Positions 35,822 through 44,059 of a DNA stretch of 46,615 nucleotides are shown here, one piece after another. The position numbers and the translations under genes were made by a program. The stretch is from assembly GCF_030068475.1 (NCBI RefSeq), contig NZ_JAQOSP010000039.1, forward strand, positions 1-46,615, given 5' to 3'. Source of the DNA: Roseofilum acuticapitatum BLCC-M154. GTDB taxonomy: Bacteria; Cyanobacteriota; Cyanobacteriia; Cyanobacteriales; Desertifilaceae. Every line of letters starts with the position of its first letter. Positions within the stretch are counted from its first letter, which is position 1. The notes under the pieces are model-generated. The model worked only from the letters and a program-made list of their open reading frames with translations, had not been told where the DNA came from and searched no databases.

Positions 35822-36245
35822 CGCGGTCAACCAGGATAATCATGTCCAGAGGACATCCGGCGTTAATGAGTTTGGCGACTACATCGGCAGCTTCACTCTT
35901 ATAAATCAGTCCCCTGTAATGAGCCAGTCGAGTTCTGTCCCAAGGAAGTGTGAATGTTGGGCGAACAAAGATGCCACCGATAATGGTTAGCTTACGGTCT
36001 AACTCCTTAGCCTCTCTCCGATATCGAGAAGCGTCCTCATCACTCATGTCCTCAATTCCCTCGAACGGATCGGCGATCGCCAACGTTAGCACGTCCTCAA
36101 ATGGTGGTAAGGGCAGGGAGGGGGTAATAAACCCGCGCTCCTCTTCATGTCCACACAATAAAATCTTTGTGCTGTTGTCTGGTTGTGGCCATACCGCGAA
36201 GTCTGGTAGGTTGGCTGGTCTTTCTTTAACGGAATCGACAAACAT
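35781..36245 (-). CDS. Hypothetical protein
   Basis: The 154-residue protein is acidic and has no recognised motif. Visible parts are STKILLCGHEEERGFITPSL (about 25-44), EGIEDMSDEDASRYRREAKE (about 62-81) and LAHYRGLIYKSEAADVVAKL (about 107-126). It overlaps both neighbours on the minus strand (36226-36245 and 35781-35821), consistent with a compact operon of four small genes starting at 36835. Confidence 0.5.
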   Translation of the reverse strand: MFVDSVKERPANLPDFAVWPQPDNSTKILLCGHEEERGFITPSLPLPPFEDVLTLAIADPFEGIEDMSDEDASRYRREAKELDRKLTIIGGIFVRPTFTLPWDRTRLAHYRGLIYKSEAADVVAKLINAGCPLDMIILVDRDGNRVVEGEKVET

Positions 36246-36615
36246 AGGTTTTTCCTCCTCCTATAGTTTCTCCTGCTTCTCTTAGTCCAAGGTAAGTTTT
36301 ACCGTATCTACGAGCGGCGCGTTTACACAGGTCTCTTGCCTCCCGTTCATTCTCAGCAGTTACGGTCATCTCCTCCCCAAGCTCCCAGCCTTCGGGGTTT
36401 TCTGGGTCAATAATTGGGGCAACCCATAACCCTTTAGCGTCCTGGTAAACCCAATAAAGGGAACCGGCGATCGCCACTGTACCCAGAACGACACATCCAG
36501 GGAGAAAGGAAGCGCAAGCGGGTATGGCTAAAGTCGCTGCTGGGTTGGGTTTGGCGGGGCTAGGGATGAAAGCAAGGCTAAGGGTGAGGGCGATCGCCGT
36601 GGCACTACGTTTCAT
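36226..36615 (-). CDS. Small exported or membrane protein
   Basis: The 129-residue protein starts MKRSATAIALTLSLAFIPSP, a signal peptide-like segment. A second hydrophobic stretch lies at about 38-56 (FLPGCVVLGTVAIAGSLYWV), followed by a soluble part with ENEREARDLCKRAARRYGKT. It is predicted to be membrane-associated with the soluble end possibly outside. It overlaps its neighbours by 11-20 bp. The function is unknown. Confidence 0.55.
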   Translation of the reverse strand: MKRSATAIALTLSLAFIPSPAKPNPAATLAIPACASFLPGCVVLGTVAIAGSLYWVYQDAKGLWVAPIIDPENPEGWELGEEMTVTAENEREARDLCKRAARRYGKTYLGLREAGETIGGGKTYVCRFR

Positions 36616-36835
36616 TGGCTCCCACCTCTTCTGTTTCTTTTACCCCCTGTGCTGCCAACCAAAGTTTTACTGCTTGCTCTAGGGCTGTTGATTGAGTAAT
36701 CCCCTGCTTAAAACACTCATATTTAAGATCAGCCACCAAAGACCTTGGAAGCATCCCACAGCACTGGGAATAGTTTGGGTCGTCTCGTTTTCCCATTTCA
36801 TTAGCATCTGTCTCTGCATACATATCTAATTCCAT
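36605..36835 (-). CDS. Ribbon-helix-helix-like putative regulator
   Basis: The 76-residue protein has MLPRSLVADLKYECFKQGIT and QSTALEQAVKLWLAAQG (about 28-64), the strand-helix-helix pattern of CopG/Arc-type repressors. It is the first gene of a minus-strand operon and faces the plus-strand operon starting at 37042. The shared 206-bp region contains repeated TTGCATACA boxes, so this protein is the likely ligand of those boxes (inference). Confidence 0.55.
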   Translation of the reverse strand: MELDMYAETDANEMGKRDDPNYSQCCGMLPRSLVADLKYECFKQGITQSTALEQAVKLWLAAQGVKETEEVGANET

Positions 36836-37051
36836 AATAACATACTCTCAACCTATGGTAGTTACACGATTGCATACAGCCATAAACAAATTTATTGCAT
36901 ACAATCTAGAAATTATAATAACATACGTGCATACACATCAGGTAGACAACCGGGGGAAACCATGTAGCGCCATGGAAGACGTAACCCTTATGTCTACTTT
37001 ATGCCCAACAGATGCCCACATAATGCACTCCAGGAGGCTCAATGTATGCAT
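36835..37051. promoter_or_regulatory. Divergent regulatory region with TTGCATACA boxes
   Basis: ATTGCATACA occurs at 36869-36878 and 36894-36903 (25 bp apart), GTGCATACA at 36927-36935, related ACATAC copies at 36839 and 36921, and an inverted TGTATGCATT at the start of the plus-strand gene (37043). The boxes lie between divergent operons and look like operators. Confidence 0.6.
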
Positions 37052-37326
37052 TAAGCATGGAGAACCTTTTCATCACAAATGCTCAGGCTATGACTTCTTT
37101 AGGTGTATCCAGGAGCCAATATTCAATAGATCTGCGAATACTTAGAACCCTGAGAGATAGGGAGCTAATAACCCAAGATTTTGACAATTACCGACGCGAC
37201 CCAGTTCTTAGCCCGATCGCCTTTGAAATCCTCAAAAGGTATCGCGAGTTAGTGACGGTTGCAGGGGTAAGACTTGCAATTCAACAAATCAAACAGGAGT
37301 ACCCAAACAATGGCAACGAACGTTAA
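37042..37326 (+). CDS. Small putative DNA-binding protein
   Basis: The 94-residue protein begins at an ATG after AGGAGGCTC, a strong ribosome site. MTSLGVSRSQYSIDLRILRT (about 17-36) could form a helix-turn-helix, and IAFEILKRYRELVTVAGVRL is a second helical part. It is first in a plus-strand series of small genes and begins inside an operator-like box. No family is recognised. Confidence 0.55.
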   Translation: MYALSMENLFITNAQAMTSLGVSRSQYSIDLRILRTLRDRELITQDFDNYRRDPVLSPIAFEILKRYRELVTVAGVRLAIQQIKQEYPNNGNER

Positions 37327-37699
37327 CCAAGTTTTGAACAACAATGGCGGTCACGCCAGTGATGCGGAGCCTCATCGCCCTAATCCCAAAACCGAACGCA
37401 CCAACAAACCAAAACCCGGCAACAAAAGCCAGGAGCAAGACCGATTTTTCATTGAAGCTGCAAGCGATCGCCGTGGCGCACAATTAGCTGATGCTATCCA
37501 AGCAGCCTCTTACCGCAAAGCCATGGCATACCTCAATCAAGGTTATTCGGGAGAGATGACCCAAGCGGCGATGCAAGCACTGGCAGATGATTGGAACTCT
37601 CAGGATTTTTTGGACATTGCAGCAGGGGAAACTATCAAGCAGAACTTGCTACCAACCAAGCCGAACAAGAACTACTTTGCTTTACCCTCTGCCGATTAA
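37310..37699 (+). CDS. Hypothetical protein
   Basis: The 129-residue protein from ATG 37310 (AGGAG nine bases upstream) has a polar, disordered-looking N-terminus (about 1-45, rich in N, K, P). A helical C-terminus follows with QLADAIQAASYRKAMAYLNQ and MTQAAMQALADDW (about 60-100). It overlaps the preceding gene by 17 bp. The function is unknown. Confidence 0.55.
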   Translation: MATNVNQVLNNNGGHASDAEPHRPNPKTERTNKPKPGNKSQEQDRFFIEAASDRRGAQLADAIQAASYRKAMAYLNQGYSGEMTQAAMQALADDWNSQDFLDIAAGETIKQNLLPTKPNKNYFALPSAD

Positions 37700-37731
37700 T
37701 TCTGACCCTGAAAACTAACCAACAATCACCC

Positions 37732-37842
37732 ATGTTAACCCGCATCTTTACCGCAATTACCGAGGCTCTCCGAATGCCGGAAGCTTTACCCATGCTAGAG
37801 TACAGTAGTCCCATTATCCTTAGCCCGTTGGGAGGAATTTAA
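37732..37842 (+). CDS. 36-residue small protein
   Basis: The frame begins MLTRIFTAITEALRMPEALP and ends SPIILSPLGGI. The GGAGG ribosome site of the next gene lies in its last codons, so translation of the two is probably coupled. It is too short to assign. Confidence 0.4.
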   Translation: MLTRIFTAITEALRMPEALPMLEYSSPIILSPLGGI

Positions 37843-37844
37843 CG

Positions 37845-38114
37845 ATGATTTTGAAATCGAAAGGAGATTATTATAATCTCGATCGCTTTTCTCACTTTTG
37901 TGTAGAGCTTAGTCCATGTTGTGTTAAGGCTTTCTATCCGTTTTTCTCGGGAACAGAAGACCATTTTCCCGGATACGAAATTCTCTATAAGACACATGAC
38001 GAAAAAGAGGCAAAATCAGTTCTCGATCGCTTGATGACAATTTACGCGGAAGGTGAAACCAAACTCCTAGACCTTGACACCATCATTGAGGAGATAAGGA
38101 GGAATGCAACATGA
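37845..38114 (+). CDS. Small hypothetical protein
   Basis: The 89-residue protein has FCVELSPCCVKAFYPFFSGT (about 18-37) and a helical acidic C-terminus (EAKSVLDRLMTIYAEGETKL). It has a strong GGAGG site. Its stop overlaps the next start as ATGA. No family is recognised. Confidence 0.5.
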   Translation: MILKSKGDYYNLDRFSHFCVELSPCCVKAFYPFFSGTEDHFPGYEILYKTHDEKEAKSVLDRLMTIYAEGETKLLDLDTIIEEIRRNAT

Positions 38115-38278
38115 GAACCAAATCCCAGACCATCGAGATTACCGCCCGTAACCCAGAAGAGTTAGCAACCATTGGAACAGCTCTAGAATTGGCTCAATAC
38201 TTTATTAAGAATGGGCACGATGCCAATGATTTGCGGTCAGCAATCCGAACCACCATGCACATTCGACTGGAGGACTAA
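38111..38278 (+). CDS. 55-residue small protein
   Basis: The frame begins MRTKSQTIEITARNPEELAT and continues ALELAQYFIKNGHDANDLRS. It is a compact strand-helix protein sharing ATGA with the gene before it. It is too short to assign; the coupling supports real translation. Confidence 0.5.
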   Translation: MRTKSQTIEITARNPEELATIGTALELAQYFIKNGHDANDLRSAIRTTMHIRLED

Positions 38279-38283
38279 CTAAC

Positions 38284-38469
38284 ATGACTGACCATTGTCG
38301 GGAACGCATTCAACACTACCGAGAATTGGCAATCGAAGCCTTAAAAAAACTTGAATTACCGGAGGAGGTGGAAGTCTTTAGGGAAGCGTGCCGGGAATTG
38401 GATCGGCTCCAGACCTATATGGACTTGCGTTCGGAAGACTATCCTATCCAACTCAAGCCGTACCACTAA
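38284..38469 (+). CDS. 61-residue small helical protein
   Basis: The protein is nearly all charged helix: RERIQHYRELAIEALKKLEL and EVFREACRELDRLQTYMDL. It follows the previous gene by five bases. The function is unknown. Confidence 0.45.
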   Translation: MTDHCRERIQHYRELAIEALKKLELPEEVEVFREACRELDRLQTYMDLRSEDYPIQLKPYH

Positions 38470-38552
38470 ACAGAGAAGCGATCGCCCCAATACCACTCGC
38501 GGCGATCGCTCTCCACCACGGAAAAATCCGCGATTCACATCATCATTTTGCC

Positions 38553-39188
38553 ATGAAATTTACCCAACGACAGAAGATAGCAGTTATCGCCACCCTTACC
38601 TGCATTCCTGGACTGACGGCGATCGCCTACGCTCTAATCCCTGCCAAGCACGAACCCCTAGAGATTCCCATAGCCCGTCCTGAAGTTCCCACCATAGACC
38701 AAGCATGGGAGAACAGCCCCACCTATTGCGACAATCAACCCATCCAGGAGTGCCACGAGCAACTAACCCTCAGACTCTGGAACAAAGACCCAGAGACGGG
38801 GAGACCTGGGCTAATAACGGAAATGGTGGCGCGTGAATCAGCCAGAATCAAGTCTAGGGCAGTGGTTGAGCAAAGCAATAGCAAGAATCCCAAGTGCCTT
38901 AACCAGTCTCTGGAGGTGTGCCTAAACTCCATTGCTGACAATGTTCTAGAGGAGATGGCGGCTGCTCAAACTGAGACCGAAAAGGCGACGGCCCTATTCC
39001 GTTACGCGGCGGTTAACCAAGCCCGTTTTGGGGGAGTTACTCCAACATCAGCCCCTACCACCTACATTGCCCCGGCGCTGATCGAGAATTTTGAGAATCA
39101 ACTATATCGGCACTACAACTTGGCTCAAAAGCCAGCAGTGCAGCAGTTACAGGGAAACCGATACAGATATCAGGAGCCAGAATTATGA
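38553..39188 (+). CDS. Membrane-anchored hypothetical protein
   Basis: The 211-residue protein from ATG 38553 starts MKFTQRQKIAVIATLTCIPG with a single hydrophobic segment (about 8-27), a signal anchor. The rest is soluble and contains paired cysteines (YCDNQPIQECHEQL, CLNQSLEVCL) typical of an extracytoplasmic domain. It overlaps the next gene (FtsK/HerA-like ATPase) by four bases, ATGA, so the two are coupled. It may be a partner in the envelope-spanning apparatus. Confidence 0.6.
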   Translation: MKFTQRQKIAVIATLTCIPGLTAIAYALIPAKHEPLEIPIARPEVPTIDQAWENSPTYCDNQPIQECHEQLTLRLWNKDPETGRPGLITEMVARESARIKSRAVVEQSNSKNPKCLNQSLEVCLNSIADNVLEEMAAAQTETEKATALFRYAAVNQARFGGVTPTSAPTTYIAPALIENFENQLYRHYNLAQKPAVQQLQGNRYRYQEPEL

Positions 39189-40483
39189 AGAATTATGTAG
39201 CAGCAGGGTGCTATTCACTGGCAGCGCTAATGGCGATCGCTGGCATCACCTCAGCAACCGCAACCAAACCCGATCAAGACTCAATCACCCGCACCGTTGA
39301 GAGTGTCCAACAGATGGCCCTCAATAAGACCCAAACCCATATCATCGTTGACCCCGGCACAACTCACAAAAACCCCATATCACTGCTCTATGGTGGTTTG
39401 TCTGTTGGGTTTGCGATCGCCGGTACAGTCATCATCAATCGCTCTGACGAAATAGCTCAAAGTACCAATTTTCCGGCACTTTTACCCACCGATGGAACCA
39501 TCCCCACACCCCCTAAGCCGGTCAATAATGGGGGCGCTAAACGAGCCAATACACAGTCTAATGTGACCCCTAATCCTCTAAACCGTTTAGACGAATACCC
39601 AAGCGTTTTAGTCTACGGGCCACAAGGGAGTGGTAAGACCTCAACCGCCGCTTATTTGATGAGACGACGGATAGAAAACGGTCACATCGTGCAAGTTTTA
39701 GACCCCCATAAACAATATGGACAATGGGAAGGATTAGAAGTCTTTGGTGGTGGTATGGACTACGCAGAAATCGATATGAAGCTGCAATGGTTCCATGAGG
39801 AAGTTAAGAGCCGGTACAAGCAAGCAGAAATCACCCCTAACTACAACCCGCCTAAACTCACCTTGGTCTGTGATGAATTCACCAATTGGGCCACCCGTTG
39901 CAGTAGTGCGGCTGATTTCTTTATGGCGGCTTGTACCGATATCAGGAAAATCAACTTAGGCGTTATTTTCATAAGTCACAATCGGACACTTCAAGCATTA
40001 GGAGACCCAAAAGGTATGGCGGCAGTCCGGGATAATGGAATTGCTGAAATTGAACTATTGGTTGATAGCCATCCAGAAACCGGAGAACCAATCCCAAGAC
40101 TTGAAGCATTCCTAAAAATGCCGGGTCAACCGATAGATAAACGTCAGCATATTAAAATCCCCAAAATTGACGTTAGCTTTGACTTCTCTGAGTACACCAA
40201 AGCTCAAGACCCCAGGGAATTACTAGAGAAATCTTATGCTATACCAAGTCCAGATGAGACCGTCACAGCGATCGCCCTCCCCCCTTATCTTCAGTCTATC
40301 GTTGACTTCGCCCGAAAACGGAACGAGTGGATAACAGCAAGGGAAGTAAAACAGCAGAACTTTAACTACTTCAAAAGAACGCCTACTGATGAGATTAGGG
40401 ATTGCTTTCAAGAGTTAGCTAATGATTATCAAGTGGGAGAGCTACAGGGTGAGGGCGATCGCCTCCAATACCGTAGTGTGTAG
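39185..40483 (+). CDS. Membrane-anchored FtsK/HerA-like ATPase
   Basis: The 432-residue protein has hydrophobic segments at the start (about 5-24) and near 67-85 (LYGGLSVGFAIAGTVIIN), then a P-loop ATPase. Visible motifs are VLVYGPQGSGKTSTAAYLM (Walker A, about 143-161), KLTLVCDEFTNWATRCSS (Walker B, about 218-235) and VIFISHNRTLQALG (sensor-like, about 257-270). The C-terminal about 60 residues look like a winged-helix region. Two TM helices plus a HerA/FtsK motor resemble DNA-translocating coupling proteins of plasmids; no relaxase was found. The dyad at 40473-40555 overlaps its end. Confidence 0.75.
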   Translation: MKNYVAAGCYSLAALMAIAGITSATATKPDQDSITRTVESVQQMALNKTQTHIIVDPGTTHKNPISLLYGGLSVGFAIAGTVIINRSDEIAQSTNFPALLPTDGTIPTPPKPVNNGGAKRANTQSNVTPNPLNRLDEYPSVLVYGPQGSGKTSTAAYLMRRRIENGHIVQVLDPHKQYGQWEGLEVFGGGMDYAEIDMKLQWFHEEVKSRYKQAEITPNYNPPKLTLVCDEFTNWATRCSSAADFFMAACTDIRKINLGVIFISHNRTLQALGDPKGMAAVRDNGIAEIELLVDSHPETGEPIPRLEAFLKMPGQPIDKRQHIKIPKIDVSFDFSEYTKAQDPRELLEKSYAIPSPDETVTAIALPPYLQSIVDFARKRNEWITAREVKQQNFNYFKRTPTDEIRDCFQELANDYQVGELQGEGDRLQYRSV

Positions 40484-40555
40484 CGCGTAGTGTGGGCTGT
40501 AGTGCCTGTTGCATCGTTACACTACAGCCCATTTATAGGTCACGCTACACACTAC
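40473..40555. repeat. Nested long inverted repeat
   Basis: Outer stem GTAGTGTGTAGCG (40473-40485) pairs with CGCTACACACTAC (40543-40555). Inner stem GGGCTGTAGTG (40494-40504) pairs with CACTACAGCCC (40520-40530). The stems are separated by unpaired internal segments, and there is no T run. It covers the stop codon of the ATPase gene. It may be a terminator, an RNA processing site or a transfer/replication structure. Confidence 0.7.
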
Positions 40556-40649
40556 ACCAGGACGGTATGAAGCCACTAGGACGGGTGCAACTCCCTCCCC
40601 TGGTCTGGGGTTTATCTCCTATTTTCCTAACATTAATGAGGAATAAATT

Positions 40650-41216
40650 ATGGCTGAAAGGCAAGTTTACACTAACCGTGATGGAGTAGCAGAACCCAAC
40701 GCGCTCCTAGACTATGAACGGTTTGTCAGGTCTCGCAAAGAGGGGACAGAGATGGCAACTGATATCATCAGCTCTTCTCCTGAAGGAGTGATTGATGGTC
40801 AAATCATCTCTTGGAAATCTCTGAAAAAGAATAAGGTTAAAGGGGGGTTGTACGCACTGGGGTTACTTACCGCTTTTACTGCTGTCCCTCTCTTTTTGGT
40901 TAATACTCTGGTTGCTTCTTTTGCCCCTGCTCTATTGTCTTCCGAGGCAAACGAGTACGCGAGAATGGGCAATTTCGTGGGGAGGACAGTTAATTATGTT
41001 GGCTCAACTCTTGGCCGTCCGGTTGTCACTGAATTGGCAACCCAAACTTATGCCAATGATGGGAAGCTTAAGACGACTCAAGTCAACCAACAACCAGCAA
41101 ATTATAATTACTCTTCTGGTGTTCTCCTGACCAGTGATGGGGGACAATCTCTAGCACCCACTCAAGGGTTAACCCAACAACAGCAAGAGGCGATCGCCCG
41201 TCTATCTGGACGTTAA
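40650..41216 (+). CDS. Membrane protein, unknown
   Basis: The 188-residue protein has a polar N-terminus and one hydrophobic segment (about 66-95: GLYALGLLTAFTAVPLFLVN then TLVASFAPALL). A Gln-rich soluble end follows (QGLTQQQQEAIARLSGR). GAGG precedes the ATG. It sits between the ATPase and the peptidoglycan hydrolase and is probably part of the same envelope module. Confidence 0.55.
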   Translation: MAERQVYTNRDGVAEPNALLDYERFVRSRKEGTEMATDIISSSPEGVIDGQIISWKSLKKNKVKGGLYALGLLTAFTAVPLFLVNTLVASFAPALLSSEANEYARMGNFVGRTVNYVGSTLGRPVVTELATQTYANDGKLKTTQVNQQPANYNYSSGVLLTSDGGQSLAPTQGLTQQQQEAIARLSGR

Positions 41217-41229
41217 TCACCACTCCAAA

Positions 41230-41499
41230 ATGATAAAGATTCGATGGTTTCAATGGTTAGCCCTAGGGGTATGCCTAGGGCTTTTTTATGGGGATTTAAG
41301 AATAGGGAAGGATAAATTATGGACGCATATAACGACCCTTTGGAACAGCTCAGAAGTACAGCAACTATTACCCAATCCTATGCCAGCCCCCTCCCAACTT
41401 CCGATCAACTTTTGCGATTCACCCCTTCTGAATTGCAGTGGGGAGAGATCACCAGAAGAGAGAGAGCCAGATCCAGAGGAACAGCAGCCACTTGGGTGA
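41230..41499 (+). CDS. Overlapping small ORF with membrane helix (uncertain)
   Basis: The 89-residue frame begins MIKIRWFQWLALGVCLGLFY, a plausible membrane or lipoprotein signal, and has a Pro/Glu-rich end. Its last 180 bp overlap the hydrolase gene in another frame. There is no clear ribosome site. Nested small membrane genes next to lysis enzymes are known in other systems, but this one may be a chance frame. Confidence 0.3.
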   Translation: MIKIRWFQWLALGVCLGLFYGDLRIGKDKLWTHITTLWNSSEVQQLLPNPMPAPSQLPINFCDSPLLNCSGERSPEEREPDPEEQQPLG

Positions 41500-42500
41500 T
41501 CTGCTTGGGGTTAGCGATCGCCACGTTCGAGCCGAATATCAACACCTGGGTTAAAGCCTCTCCCTTTGGCCAATTCTTCTCTGACGGTGTAGCTGTAGAG
41601 CAAATTGCCATGTCCACTGCTGATGGGAACAAGATTGTAGCGATCGCCGAACAATGGGTCGGCAAAGAGTTCAACCCTGGTGCTACAGCTCAGTGTATGT
41701 ACTTCGTTCGGCACGTCCTCTCGGAAGCTGGACTAGAACCCGGCGTAACAGCTAACCCGATTGATGGCTATACCACCAGTGAAGGGTATGCCAATAGCTT
41801 GGCCGGTGCTGATGTGGGACAACTGATTGAATCTAAAGACGAGCTAAGACCAGGGGATTTAGTGATGTTCAGTAACACTTATGGCGATTGGCCCGACGGA
41901 ACCATAACCCACGTCGCCATCTACATCGGAAACGGATTAATGATAGATCGCCCGACTGCTTCCGAACCCGTTCAAAAACGTTCTATCTCTAAGTTTGAGT
42001 TTGCTGTAGGGGTGAGATTGAGAAGCACTTTGGAACCTTTTGTTGATACACCTGGCTCAGATTTTGATAAAGCCATGGCGTTCATCTTTAAGTGGGAAGG
42101 GGGATTAAGCGACCATCCCAATGATGCGGGCGGCCGTACCAATATGGGAATTACGGAAGAAAGGGCCAAGCAACACGGGCTTACTCCAGATGAGATTACT
42201 AAAGAGAAAGCAACTGAGATTTATCGCTCTGACTATTGGGACGCGGCTGGTTGTAATGAGTTTGAGTGGCCGTTAAGTTTAGCCTGCATGAATACTGCCG
42301 TAAACTCTGGGCCAGGGAAGGCGATGGAATTTAATGGGCTGATTGGGGATGGGAGCGCCAAAGAGGAGGCGATCGCCTACGCGCAGCGCCAAGAAGATTA
42401 TTACCGCGATATTGTTTCCCGTAAGCCTGATCAAGAAGTTTTTCTTAAGGGTTGGTTGAACCGGAGTAAGGACTTGAAGCGCCGGATCAATAAGGATTAG
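41319..42500 (+). CDS. NlpC/P60-like plus GH108-type peptidoglycan hydrolase
   Basis: The 393-residue protein has a short membrane segment (about 54-70: ATWVICLGLAIATFEP). An NlpC/P60-like peptidase follows, with FNPGATAQCMYFVRHVL (nucleophile Cys about 127) and THVAIYIGNGLMIDRP (His about 206). A GH108 lysozyme-like domain has FKWEGGLSDHPNDAGGRTNM (catalytic Glu of EGG about 260) and a C-terminal binding region. Both enzyme types cut peptidoglycan (peptide and glycan). Such bifunctional enzymes open the wall for plasmid transfer machinery. AGG lies 12 bases before the ATG. A diverged copy of its C-terminus is at 15186-15479. Confidence 0.85.
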   Translation: MDAYNDPLEQLRSTATITQSYASPLPTSDQLLRFTPSELQWGEITRRERARSRGTAATWVICLGLAIATFEPNINTWVKASPFGQFFSDGVAVEQIAMSTADGNKIVAIAEQWVGKEFNPGATAQCMYFVRHVLSEAGLEPGVTANPIDGYTTSEGYANSLAGADVGQLIESKDELRPGDLVMFSNTYGDWPDGTITHVAIYIGNGLMIDRPTASEPVQKRSISKFEFAVGVRLRSTLEPFVDTPGSDFDKAMAFIFKWEGGLSDHPNDAGGRTNMGITEERAKQHGLTPDEITKEKATEIYRSDYWDAAGCNEFEWPLSLACMNTAVNSGPGKAMEFNGLIGDGSAKEEAIAYAQRQEDYYRDIVSRKPDQEVFLKGWLNRSKDLKRRINKD

Positions 42501-42540
42501 AGTTAAGAGTTAATAGGATCTTAATGACGATTTCCTTGAG

Positions 42541-43911
42541 TCAATTCTCTCTCATCTCTATATTTGTTGGAACTTTAGTCTTGAGTACCAAATTCACTAG
42601 CACCCGCACCAGCTTTTGCACCATCGGGCGAGAAGATACATCTTCAGTCCGGTCTAAACGGTGAATGGAACCTTTGAGGAGGGGAAATTCGCTCTCAAGG
42701 CGATCGCTGGTTCCATGATAGTCACTCTGGACAATGGCGACCACTGGAAGATTCAGTTCCCAACAGAAGGCTTGCCACGCTTCTACGTCTGCGTCGGACT
42801 TAGCCAAGATAATAGCATGGGTTGCTTCAGACATAATTGTGCGGTTTTCTGACGAAATTTTTCCTCCAACATCAAACACCAGCAGGGAATTAGAAATAAC
42901 CTTAATATCCCGCGCCTTAGCTTGGGCAAACTCTGGGGTAAATTTGCTTTTGTATTCATCTTTGAGTTGTCGTGCCAGTTGCGCGTCGTGACAGACGGTT
43001 TCCGAAAACCACGACCCTTCACCGTCGGGACAACCGGAGATAACGTAGGCATCGGGAACGTCGGGACTCTGATAAAGCAGTTTTTTAAGTCCGTTGTGTA
43101 GATTAGTTTTGCCCGTATTCGGAAACCCACAGATAACGACTTTGACTCTCGAAGTTGGGCAAGAGTGGGTTTGGGAGGTTGTCGTGCTTTGTTGTTGCCC
43201 AAACGCTTCTGAAGTCCCGCAGAGAATTTCTCCAGGTCGATGCTTCCCATGGGCGATCGCCACCACATATTGATTCAAACCGCCCTCTCCGACTTTGGGA
43301 TCGAAAACGGCAACACTGCTGTAAAGATGGGCTAACCGAGAAGCGATCGCGAAACTAGCCAGTACGGAGGCTCGACCGTTAATCAAAAGCGGTTTCTGAC
43401 CACCAGGCAGTTGTCCCGTCTCCATTAAAGTTTGCAGTTGTTGGTAGGTATCGCGGACAATGCGATCGCCCTCGGCTGTGACTTGACCGTTGAGTTGAGC
43501 TTTCAAAATATCACCGTCCCAGTTCAGTAGAAAGGAAGAGGGGCCGGAAGGCTCAAGGTGACTTTCAACTAATGTTATCTCTCCTGTTTCAGCATCGATG
43601 CGGCTGGCAATCGGGTAGTCTGGAGTTTCGCTTTTGACGACAATATAAGCTTTTAGGCGTGGGTCGAACACGGCGATCGCCCCATATAAATGCATCAAGG
43701 AATGGGCGAGGGTATAGCTGACGATCAGAGACATCTTGCCATTAATTTTGATTAATTGTCCCCCATGGAGTTGTCCGGCATCGATCAGGACATTGAGTTG
43801 GGCGATCGCATCCCGGACAATGCGATCGCCGGTTGTCGCCATCTCCTTATTGAAGCCAACCCGGAGAATATCTTCAACTAAGGCGATCCTGTAACTGCTG
43901 GTACTGCTCAT
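42541..43911 (-). CDS. csx3: Tandem Csx3 domains fused to a P-loop NTPase
   Basis: The 456-residue protein has two Csx3 (Crn3-type) domains. Copy 1 (about 10-95) has GDRIVRDAIAQL, INGKMSLIVSYTLAHSLMH and AIAVFDPRLKAYIVV. Copy 2 (about 134-230) has GDRIVRDTYQQL, INGRASVLASFAIASRLAH, SVAVFDPKV and YVVAIAHGKHRPGEIL. The domain from about 255 has VVICGFPNTGKTNLHNGL (Walker A) and VFDVGGKISSENR (Walker B-like). Csx3 degrades cyclic tetra-adenylate, so this is a candidate off-switch for Cas10 signalling. The two copies differ, since copy 1 lacks the His of VVAIAHG. It is divergent from the RT-cas1 genes. Confidence 0.88.
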   Translation of the reverse strand: MSSTSSYRIALVEDILRVGFNKEMATTGDRIVRDAIAQLNVLIDAGQLHGGQLIKINGKMSLIVSYTLAHSLMHLYGAIAVFDPRLKAYIVVKSETPDYPIASRIDAETGEITLVESHLEPSGPSSFLLNWDGDILKAQLNGQVTAEGDRIVRDTYQQLQTLMETGQLPGGQKPLLINGRASVLASFAIASRLAHLYSSVAVFDPKVGEGGLNQYVVAIAHGKHRPGEILCGTSEAFGQQQSTTTSQTHSCPTSRVKVVICGFPNTGKTNLHNGLKKLLYQSPDVPDAYVISGCPDGEGSWFSETVCHDAQLARQLKDEYKSKFTPEFAQAKARDIKVISNSLLVFDVGGKISSENRTIMSEATHAIILAKSDADVEAWQAFCWELNLPVVAIVQSDYHGTSDRLESEFPLLKGSIHRLDRTEDVSSRPMVQKLVRVLVNLVLKTKVPTNIEMREN

Positions 43912-44020
43912 ATGGCAAGTGCTATAGGTGTGCTTGACTACTATGACACAGACCTAGACAGGGGATGGGGAGATGGAGGGATAGGGGGGTTTCTATCGTC
44001 GTTTCATAATGTCAATGACT

Positions 44021-44059
44021 ATTCCCTATTCCCCATTCCCCATTCCCTATTCCCCATTC
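44021..44059. repeat. Heptamer-type low-complexity tract upstream of RT
   Basis: Tandem CCCTATT and CCCCATT units occupy the leader of the RT gene up to its ATG at 44060, a cyanobacterial STRR-like pattern. There is no normal ribosome site between it and the start codon, so copy number could influence expression (inference). Confidence 0.7.
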
